From positions 1,087 to 51,110 of the forward strand of contig DFSO01000046.1 of the NCBI GenBank assembly GCA_002378665.1: 50,024 nucleotides of DNA, given 5' to 3'. Positions 26,235-32,296 of the stretch are shown here, one piece after another. Made by a program: the position numbers and the translations under genes. Position 1 is the first letter of the stretch; each line of letters opens with the position of its first letter. Below the pieces are notes generated by a model. The model was given only the letters and a program-made list of their open reading frames with translations. It was not told the DNA's origin and made no database searches. The DNA comes from Loktanella sp. UBA3435 (GTDB lineage Bacteria; Pseudomonadota; Alphaproteobacteria; Rhodobacterales; Rhodobacteraceae).

Positions 26235-26699
26235 GTGGGCGCTGTTTACTTCTACCACTTGACGGATTCGCCGCTGGATCAGACCTTGCCCATGCTGATA
26301 GGCAAGGCGCGCGGTGCGGGTTGGCGTGTGCTGGTCCGTGGGCGCGGTGAGGCCTTGCTCAAGCGCTTGGATGAGCGGCTATGGGCGGGGCAGCCGACCT
26401 CGTTTTTGCCCCATGGCATGGCGGGTGGGCCGCATGACGCGAAGCAACCGATCTTGCTGGGGACTGACACCGCCGCAGATGGGTTTGATTGCCTGATGAG
26501 CGTCGATGGGGCCGCGATTACGGCTTCCGAGGTTGGTCTGGCGCAGCGCACTTGCATCTTGTTTGATGGTTATGACGACGGCGCGTTGAACCATGCGCGG
26601 GGGCAGTGGAAGATGCTGTCAGACGCGGGCTGTCAGGCGCAATATTGGGCGCAAGTCGACGGATCTTGGGTCAAGAAGGCCGAAAGCGGCGCGCCTTAG
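26235..26699 (+). CDS. holC: DNA polymerase III subunit chi
   Basis: Chi links the clamp loader, through psi, to single-stranded DNA-binding protein at the fork. The 154 residues show AVYFYHLTDSPLDQTLPMLI, then LLKRLDERLWAGQPTSFLPHG and QPILLGTDTAADGFDCLMSVDG, the family pattern. The start is a GTG immediately after the pepA TAG. Its stop overlaps the stop of the small convergent lipoprotein gene. Confidence 0.94.
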   Translation: MGAVYFYHLTDSPLDQTLPMLIGKARGAGWRVLVRGRGEALLKRLDERLWAGQPTSFLPHGMAGGPHDAKQPILLGTDTAADGFDCLMSVDGAAITASEVGLAQRTCILFDGYDDGALNHARGQWKMLSDAGCQAQYWAQVDGSWVKKAESGAP

Positions 26700-26794
26700 A
26701 ATTCGAAGTCTGCGTTGAAGTCTTCGGGCAGGACCTCGGGTGTTGGTGCACAGGCACAAAGTGCTAAGAGGCTGAGAATAATCAGGGATTTCAA
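26696..26794 (-). CDS. Predicted 32-residue lipoprotein
   Basis: A short minus-strand frame starting at TTG 26794, with AGGA 6 bases upstream. The translation begins MKSLIILSLLALCACAP: a charged start, a hydrophobic core and a lipobox-like LCAC with lipidation expected at Cys15 (Cys13 is the alternative). The mature part is only about 18 residues, acidic and ending DFNADFEF. It begins 8 bases after the stop of the retropepsin-like gene, so it is probably translated from the same mRNA. Its stop overlaps that of convergent holC by two bases. It resembles other tiny bacterial lipoproteins of unknown function. It is a prediction from sequence only. Confidence 0.55.
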   Translation of the reverse strand: MKSLIILSLLALCACAPTPEVLPEDFNADFEF

Positions 26795-26802
26795 GGCGTA
26801 TC

Positions 26803-27384
26803 CTATCGGCTGAGAACCAGTTCATTGTTTTTGATCGTGATGCTTTCAAAGCGACCCAGATAGGTCATGCCCAAAAGCGAACCATCCATTTCACCATCAT
26901 TGACGACGGCGCGGACATCGCGATCCGTTAGGCCATCGAGCGTGACGGTGTCGAGACGGACAGCGGCGGTGCGCACTTCGCCATTGGCGGTATTGGCAGA
27001 GCCGAGGTAGGCGAGATCGCTAGGGTCAATGCCGATGCGCATTGCATCTTGCTGGGACAGAACGATCTGGCTTGCACCCGTATCCACGACAAAGCCGACG
27101 GGTACGTTGTTTACATCAAGTGTGAGGTAATAGTGACCGTCGTTTGCAAGCGGCAGCACGATAGTTTCGCCACGCGTGAAGGCATGGTTCGGTGGGATAA
27201 GTGTGTCTTTGATCGAGCCCCATAGGCCCACGACCGCAATCGCACCCATAAAAATCAACACCCAAATCCCAGCGTATTGCATTGTTTTGCCTATGTTCGT
27301 GCGGTTTGACAGCACGTAGGACATGGCAATTACGATGCCGAGGAGGCTGAGATAGATTAGGCGGGCGGTGTCATCACTGTTCAT
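26803..27384 (-). CDS. Retropepsin-like aspartic protease, TIGR02281 type
   Basis: A 193-residue inner-membrane protein with two hydrophobic segments (about 8-25 and 36-56) and a C-terminal clan AA aspartic protease domain. The active-site triad is FVVDTGASQIVLS with Asp101; the second half ends in DGSLLGMTYLGRFESITI. One catalytic Asp per chain implies a dimer. The substrate is unknown; a periplasmic or membrane-proximal location is inferred from topology. It lies between marC and the 32-residue lipoprotein. Confidence 0.88.
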   Translation of the reverse strand: MNSDDTARLIYLSLLGIVIAMSYVLSNRTNIGKTMQYAGIWVLIFMGAIAVVGLWGSIKDTLIPPNHAFTRGETIVLPLANDGHYYLTLDVNNVPVGFVVDTGASQIVLSQQDAMRIGIDPSDLAYLGSANTANGEVRTAAVRLDTVTLDGLTDRDVRAVVNDGEMDGSLLGMTYLGRFESITIKNNELVLSR

Positions 27385-27401
27385 GCGCTAAGACATAGGG
27401 C

Positions 27402-28034
27402 TTATGCGCCGAGACCAAAAGACTGTGAGATCCCATCAAGGATAAATTGGATCGCAAGTGCTGCTAAAAGCATACCCAAAAGGCGGGTCAGGATGTTGAT
27501 TCCTGTTTTGCCAAGGATGCGGTCCAATGGGATCGCGACCATGAGGGCTGCGAATACGAGGATCAGCACGGCGAGCATGACGCCTGCGATGGCGACAAAA
27601 TCGAGGGCTGATTTCGCTTGGCCTGCAAAGAGAATGATCGTTGTGATGGCCCCTGGGCCCACGATGAGTGGCAGGGCGAGCGGGAAGACGGATGGGTCGT
27701 CGTGGTGCTCGGCTTGGCCTTCGGCTGCGTTGTCTTCGCGGCGGGCTTGGCGTTTTTGGAACAGCATTTCAAGCGCTGTGAGGAATAGCAGGATGCCGCC
27801 TGCGATGCGGAAGGCGGGCATTGAAATGCCCACAAAGCCCAAAAGCGCCTCGCCGATGAACAAGAACGCCAGCATCAAACAACCCGCGATGATACATGCC
27901 CGCAGCGCGATTGAGCGGCGGTGGGCGGGCGTCATGCCTTGGGTCAGGGCCACGAAAAGCGGCGCCAGACCGGGTGGGTCGATGATAATGAACAGCGTTG
28001 TGAAGGCTGCGATCAGGGCTGGGAGTTCGGTCAC
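27402..28034 (-). CDS. MarC-family integral membrane protein
   Basis: A 210-residue protein with six predicted transmembrane helices. MarC signatures include FTTLFIIIDPPGLAPLFVAL near the N-terminus and PLALPLIVGPGAITTIIL after a charged cytoplasmic loop (FQKRQARREDNAAEGQAEHH). The function of MarC is unsettled; the original link to multiple antibiotic resistance was not upheld. It starts at a GTG that overlaps the TGA of the upstream ABC-F gene, so the two are co-expressed. Confidence 0.92.
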   Translation of the reverse strand: MTELPALIAAFTTLFIIIDPPGLAPLFVALTQGMTPAHRRSIALRACIIAGCLMLAFLFIGEALLGFVGISMPAFRIAGGILLFLTALEMLFQKRQARREDNAAEGQAEHHDDPSVFPLALPLIVGPGAITTIILFAGQAKSALDFVAIAGVMLAVLILVFAALMVAIPLDRILGKTGINILTRLLGMLLAALAIQFILDGISQSFGLGA

Positions 28035-29896
28035 TTATTCTGCGCTTTTTCAAGTTTTTCGAGCGACTGCATCCACATGGCTTCCGCCCGCTCTAGGCCT
28101 GTCATGACCTCAGCGTATTTTTTGTTCCATGTCGCAAGTTCGCCAGCTTTTCCGTCCTCATAAAGTGCGGGATCGGCGAGTTTCTTGGCAAGTTTGTCGC
28201 GCATGTCATTGATTTTGTTGACACGTTCTTCGGATTTCTTGGCTTCGGCACGGAGCGCTTGGATTTGCTCGCGCGTGAAGGTCTCTTCTTTTGGTGCCGC
28301 GGTTTTCGCTTTGCCTTTGTCCTTGCCCATCGGTTTATCGGGCGTCAGGAGCATATTGCGGTAGGCCTCAAGGTCGTCCTCATATTGGGTGACGTGGCCG
28401 TCTTTGACGAGCCAAAGGCGGTCGGCAACCATTGAGAGCAGGTGCATGTCGTGGCTGACGAGAATCACGGCGCCTGTGTAGGCGGTGAGCGCGTCAACGA
28501 GCGCTTCGCGGCTTTCGATGTCGAGGTGGTTGGTCGGCTCGTCGAGGATCAAGAGGTGCGGCGCAGGCAGGGTGGCCAGCAAGAGCGACAGACGCGCCTT
28601 TTGCCCGCCAGACAGGCGGCCCACTTCGGTATCAGCTTGGTCAGCGCCGAGGCCGAAACCAGCAAGACGGGCACGCAGGCGGGCCTGACCCTCGGACGCG
28701 CGCTCGCGCATGAGGTGCTGCAATGGTGTTTCGTCGATGAACAGCTCATCCACTTGGTGCTGGGCGAAAAAGCCGATGCGCAGCTTGTTGGATGTGACCA
28801 TGCTGCCGTGTGCGATTTGCAAACGATCCGAGAGCATTTTCGACAAGGTCGATTTGCCTTCGCCGTTGCGGCCCAAAAGCGCGATGCGGTCGTCTTGGTC
28901 GATGCGCAAGTTCAGGTCGCGCAAGATGATTGTGTCGCCGTAGCCAACAGCCGCGTTTTCCGTGGCGATGATGGGCGGGGACAGTTCTTCAGGTTTTGGG
29001 AATGTGAAAACAGTGCGCGCCACATCTTCTGGTGCGCGGATCGTTTCCATCTTTTCCAGCGCTTTGACGCGGGATTGGGCTTGTTTGGCTTTGGAGGCTT
29101 TCGCCTTGAAGCGGTCTACGAAGGCTTGCAGGTGTTCGCGCTTGGCGTCCTGCTTTTTCGCAGCAGAGGCGAGCAAGGCACGCTTTTGCGCACGCTGCTT
29201 GGCGAACATGTCGTAGGTGCCTGTGTAGTAGATCAGCCCCTTGTCCTCTAAGTGCAGGATGCCGCCCACGGAGCGGTTGAGAAGCTCGCGGTCGTGGCTG
29301 ACGATCAGCACGGTGTGCGGGTATTTGACGAGGTAGTTCTCAAGCCAAAGCGCGCCTTCAAGGTCGAGATAGTTGGTCGGCTCGTCGAGGAGCAAGAGGT
29401 CAGGTTCGGAGAACAGAACCGCGGCCAAAGCCACGCGCATCCGCCAGCCACCAGAGAAGGCAGAGCAGGGTTGCAGTTGCTCTTCGTGGGTGAAGCCGAG
29501 ACCCTTGAGGATGGACGCGGCACGCGCCTCAGCGGACCACGCGTCGATATCGGACAGGCGGGTTTGCACGTCAGCGATTCGTGTCGGGTCGGTGGCTGTC
29601 TCGGCCTCGGCCAAAAGCGCCTCGCGCTCGGTGTCGGCACGCAGCACGGTATTGATCAAGGATACCTCGTTGCCGGGCACCTCTTGGGACACGCCGCCGA
29701 TTTTCCAGCCCTGCGGCATGTTCACCACGCCCGTGTCGAGAACCATCTCGCCGCGAATGATTTTGAACAGCGTCGTCTTGCCAGAGCCGTTGCGCCCCAC
29801 AAGGCCGACCTTATGGCCAGTCGGGATGGTGACGGAAGCATGCTCGACCAAGGTGCGGCCAGCGACGGAATATGTGATGTCTGATATTTTAAGCAT
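28031..29896 (-). CDS. ABC-F family ATPase (YheS-like)
   Basis: A 621-residue soluble tandem ATPase, likely acting on ribosomes. Walker A is at 34-41 (GRNGSGKT) with a second GRNGEGKS. Signatures are FSGGWRMR and LSGGQKAR, and Walker B regions end LLLDEPTNYLDLE and LILDEPTNHLDIE. The linker region is very Lys/Ala rich (VDRFKAKASKAKQAQSRVKA). The tail has a KDKGKAKTAAPKEE linker and a coiled coil, as in YheS/ABCF3 rather than EttA. The start at 29896 (MLKISDITYS) fits the family; upstream codons in frame lack a ribosome site. It is the second ABC-F gene in the window and differs from Uup. Confidence 0.92.
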   Translation of the reverse strand: MLKISDITYSVAGRTLVEHASVTIPTGHKVGLVGRNGSGKTTLFKIIRGEMVLDTGVVNMPQGWKIGGVSQEVPGNEVSLINTVLRADTEREALLAEAETATDPTRIADVQTRLSDIDAWSAEARAASILKGLGFTHEEQLQPCSAFSGGWRMRVALAAVLFSEPDLLLLDEPTNYLDLEGALWLENYLVKYPHTVLIVSHDRELLNRSVGGILHLEDKGLIYYTGTYDMFAKQRAQKRALLASAAKKQDAKREHLQAFVDRFKAKASKAKQAQSRVKALEKMETIRAPEDVARTVFTFPKPEELSPPIIATENAAVGYGDTIILRDLNLRIDQDDRIALLGRNGEGKSTLSKMLSDRLQIAHGSMVTSNKLRIGFFAQHQVDELFIDETPLQHLMRERASEGQARLRARLAGFGLGADQADTEVGRLSGGQKARLSLLLATLPAPHLLILDEPTNHLDIESREALVDALTAYTGAVILVSHDMHLLSMVADRLWLVKDGHVTQYEDDLEAYRNMLLTPDKPMGKDKGKAKTAAPKEETFTREQIQALRAEAKKSEERVNKINDMRDKLAKKLADPALYEDGKAGELATWNKKYAEVMTGLERAEAMWMQSLEKLEKAQNK

Positions 29897-30021
29897 GAGG
29901 GGGCTTTGCCCGATGTAGCGGCCCGCGTCAATCACCGCTTTTCAAGGTGTGGCTTGCGTGTTAGTTCGCGCGCATCAATTCACGGGGATTCATTCCCAGA
30001 CACTAGCAAAAGAGGCCTAAC

Positions 30022-30444
30022 ATGGCAATTCAGCGTACATTCTCTATCATCAAGCCAGACGCAACAAAGCGTAACCTGACAGGCGCAATCGCAGCGAAAT
30101 TCGAAGCAGCTGGCCTGCGTATCGTCGCATCCAAGCGCATTCAGATGACTTTGGCTCAAGCACAGCAGTTTTACGGCGTTCACGCAGCGCGTCCGTTCTT
30201 TGGCGAACTTTGCGAATTCATGATTTCCGAGCCAATCGTTGTTCAGGTTCTTGAAGGCGAAGACGCCATCGCGAAAAACCGCGAAGTTATGGGCGCAACG
30301 AACCCAGCAGACGCGGCCGAAGGCACAATCCGTAAAGAATTCGCACTGTCCATCGGTGAGAACTCTGTTCACGGTTCCGACGCGCCAGAAACAGCAGCAG
30401 AAGAAATCGCATTCTTCTTCTCCGGTCTTGAACTGGTTGGCTAA
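30022..30444 (+). CDS. ndk: Nucleoside diphosphate kinase
   Basis: Transfers the gamma phosphate from ATP to other NDPs through a phosphohistidine. The 140 residues show TFSIIKPDATKRNL, then RPFFGELCEFM, VMGATNPADAAEGTIRKEFA and the active-site His117 in ENSVHGSDAPETA. AAGAGG precedes the ATG. It is divergent from the ABC-F gene and has its own terminator. Confidence 0.98.
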   Translation: MAIQRTFSIIKPDATKRNLTGAIAAKFEAAGLRIVASKRIQMTLAQAQQFYGVHAARPFFGELCEFMISEPIVVQVLEGEDAIAKNREVMGATNPADAAEGTIRKEFALSIGENSVHGSDAPETAAEEIAFFFSGLELVG

Positions 30445-30463
30445 ATCGGCCCGTTAAGAATTG

Positions 30464-30500
30464 AAAAGCCGCTGCGCAGAGGATGCGTGGCGGCTTTTTT
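30464..30500 (+). terminator. Rho-independent terminator after ndk
   Basis: AAAAGCCGC pairs with GCGGCTTTT, with CGC/GCG pairing possible inside the loop, followed by a T run (30495-30500). It starts 19 bases past the ndk stop. Confidence 0.85.
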
Positions 30501-30508
30501 GTTTGGGT

Positions 30509-31153
30509 ATGGCCTTGAAGTGCCCTACAAACTATAGTTGTTTGTTCCAAACTCTTTACACAAGAAAGTTGAGCGCTTTGGAATTCTTTATCGTCTTACT
30601 CATTTTTATTTTCATTGCCTTTTTTATTTTGAAATGGGTGCGTTTTGAAAGCCCGAGCCGAGCCCCCGCGATTCACAACCCTGCGCGACAAAGGTCCGCC
30701 CCCTATTCTGCAGAGACTGGGCGCGTTTTCGAACAAGTCGAGACAGTGGTTGGTCGCGCTTATGTCATTGATGGCGATTCAATCGTTATTCAGAAAACGC
30801 AGATTAGATTGTTTGGGATAGATGCCCCAGAGCTTAAACATCCCTATGGCAAAAAAGCGAAATGGGCGCTTTTGAATCTGTGTAAGGGGCAGGAGATCCG
30901 CGCAAAAATCCTGACGCAAGATGCGCATGGGCGCACGGTGGCGCATTGCTTTTTAGGCGACGGCAGAGATTTGTCGGCCGAAATGGTCAAGCAAGGTTTG
31001 TCAATTGATTGGCCGAAGTTTTCGGGAGGTATTTATCGTGAGCTTGAGGTTCCCGATGCGAGGCAGAAAATGTGGCTGGCTGATGCCCGTCAAAAAGGCC
31101 GCATGCATGTTTGGGAGAACTTCGAGCAAACGAAGGTTTCAGAAGGCGAGTAG
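30509..31153 (+). CDS. Thermonuclease-family (SNase-like) protein, membrane anchored
   Basis: A staphylococcal-nuclease-fold protein. A hydrophobic anchor (FFIVLLIFIFIAFFILKWV) precedes a linker and the SNase domain: GRAYVIDGDSIVIQ, IRLFGIDAPEL with the catalytic Arg and Glu, KAKWALLNLCKGQ, and DAHGRTVAHCF with the second catalytic Arg. ATG 30509 gives 214 residues but leaves only 8 bases after the ndk terminator. TTG codons at 30569 or 30578, just before the anchor and behind AAGAAAG, are credible starts and would leave room for a promoter. It likely degrades nucleic acids outside the cytoplasm, but the anchor orientation is inferred. It is convergent with DUF4112, one base apart. Confidence 0.85.
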   Translation: MALKCPTNYSCLFQTLYTRKLSALEFFIVLLIFIFIAFFILKWVRFESPSRAPAIHNPARQRSAPYSAETGRVFEQVETVVGRAYVIDGDSIVIQKTQIRLFGIDAPELKHPYGKKAKWALLNLCKGQEIRAKILTQDAHGRTVAHCFLGDGRDLSAEMVKQGLSIDWPKFSGGIYRELEVPDARQKMWLADARQKGRMHVWENFEQTKVSEGE

Positions 31154-31154
31154 A

Positions 31155-31577
31155 CTAGTTAAGCAGCCCATTGATGTTGGGGCGAACCATCCCAGACGAC
31201 TTCTGATTAACTTCTCTCGCCACCGACGCTTTCCTCTCCAAATTCCGCTCTAGCGCCGCCACGTTTCGCACATTGGCGTTGTAGGCCACGTCGAAGAGAT
31301 CGCCTACGATGGGAATTGATCCGACAATGAAGTCGATGCCCGTGTTCATGACCATATAGGCCAGCGCACCACGTGTTGCGCCAAGTTGGCGGGCTTGCCA
31401 GATGATCCAGAGCGACGGGAGCAAGGCTGCTGCGTCGCCGACCACGGGGACGAGACCGAGGATGTTGTCGAGGCCCACGGTAATTCTTGTGCCCGGAATG
31501 CGGAAAAGCGCATCCATATTGGCCGCCGTTTTGCGCAGGCGGGCCATTTCAAAGGTAATATCTTGCTCTATGTTCAT
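31155..31577 (-). CDS. DUF4112 membrane protein
   Basis: A 140-residue protein of unknown function. The DUF4112 pattern is present: LFRIPGTRITVGLDNILGLV, then PVVGDAAALLPSLWIIW, and MNTGIDFIVGSIPIVGDLFD. The repeated P-x-x-G-D turns sit between hydrophobic stretches, probably two to three membrane-embedded segments. The C-terminal helix is basic and amphipathic (VRNVAALERNLERKASVARE). It follows the TfoX-like gene on the same strand by 41 bases. Confidence 0.88.
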   Translation of the reverse strand: MNIEQDITFEMARLRKTAANMDALFRIPGTRITVGLDNILGLVPVVGDAAALLPSLWIIWQARQLGATRGALAYMVMNTGIDFIVGSIPIVGDLFDVAYNANVRNVAALERNLERKASVAREVNQKSSGMVRPNINGLLN

Positions 31578-31618
31578 GCTGTTAACATGGGGACCAATCG
31601 CGGGCTTGTGAAGAAGGT

Positions 31619-31951
31619 CTAGCGCCGATTGACGTCGATTACGCCTATTTTGTTGAGAAAAGCCTCTAATTCGGAGCGTTCTGCGTTAAATGAACCTGCC
31701 TTGAGCGCGTCGAATTGTTTGCGGAAAGCGGCTTTTTCATCGCCTTTGCAGTCGTTCCAAGGGCGGCCCTGAAGCGCCATGTGCAGCACGTAATACATGA
31801 TGAAATGGGGGCGGGTGCCTGCCTCAAGGAGTTTGGCATAGGCTCCATCAGCGCCAAGCGCGTGCAACTCTTCGGCCGTATGGATACCAACCGCTTTGAG
31901 CGATTTTTCCTGCGCGGGGCCGATATTTCTGATGGTTGTGAGGGCTGTCAT
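31619..31951 (-). CDS. TfoX/Sxy C-terminal-domain protein
   Basis: A 110-residue stand-alone version of the TfoX C-terminal domain. It contains a helix-hairpin-helix-like opening (LTTIRNIGPAQEKSLKAVGI), then HTAEELHALGADGAYAKLLE and YYVLHMALQGRPW. Full-length Sxy/TfoX activates competence genes with CRP in gammaproteobacteria. The lone C-domain is common in alphaproteobacteria and has no established role, so no competence function is claimed. Confidence 0.85.
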   Translation of the reverse strand: MTALTTIRNIGPAQEKSLKAVGIHTAEELHALGADGAYAKLLEAGTRPHFIMYYVLHMALQGRPWNDCKGDEKAAFRKQFDALKAGSFNAERSELEAFLNKIGVIDVNRR

Positions 31952-31975
31952 ACGTGCAGTTTACGTGCGCGCTAT

Positions 31976-32038
31976 AAAAAGGGCCAGAGGGCGCGATGAC
32001 GATCGGGGAGGATCAATTGTCAGGGCTGCCGTCTGGCC
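31976..32038 (-). terminator. Structured 3' element with U-run after the 39-residue ORF
   Basis: Read on the minus strand, GGCCAGA (32038-32032) pairs with TCTGGCC (31988-31982). Inside, TGAC-AATT-GATC pairs with GATC-GTCA around a CTCCCC loop, with AATT bulged. The outer arm is followed directly by CTTTTT. It lies 12 bases past the stop of the small ORF and 24 bases before the TfoX-like start. It is a plausible terminator or structured RNA 3' end. A fold calculation was not done. Confidence 0.45.
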
Positions 32039-32050
32039 GATTGTCGTGTG

Positions 32051-32170
32051 TTAGATGCTCGCGTAATCGGTGAAAACCGGCGCGGACACAGGAGGTGTGC
32101 CCTTAGTTGCAACAGGCGCTGGCGCGGGTTGCGGTGCTGGTTTTGTCCCGATGGGCTTGGCTTGTGCCAT
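32051..32170 (-). CDS. Predicted 39-residue Pro/Ala-rich small protein
   Basis: A complete minus-strand frame from ATG 32170 to TAA 32051 that starts MAQAKPIGTKPAPQPAPAPV and ends APVFTDYASI. AAGGA lies 8 bases upstream of the ATG. About a quarter of the residues are Pro and a quarter Ala, with Lys only in the first half. There is no hydrophobic segment, so it is expected to be soluble and unstructured. It stands alone: 126 bases after the deaD stop and followed by a structured element with a U run. I do not recognise it, and no function is proposed. A chance open frame is possible, but the ribosome site and 3' structure argue for translation. Confidence 0.5.
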   Translation of the reverse strand: MAQAKPIGTKPAPQPAPAPVATKGTPPVSAPVFTDYASI

Positions 32171-32296
32171 TGCTCTCATCCTTCTTCTGCCTCAGTTTTG
32201 CGGGGTTTCCGCGCGCCTCTTGTTGGGCGATAATTAACCTTTGCAGATCAATATGCCGTCCAAGAGGCGGGAATGTGTCGAGAATGTGGCGGTTAT

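Noticed and set aside
28442..29251. A 269-codon plus-strand frame opposite the ABC-F gene
   Set aside because: Antisense to intact Walker and signature motifs; composition typical of shadow frames in GC-rich DNA.
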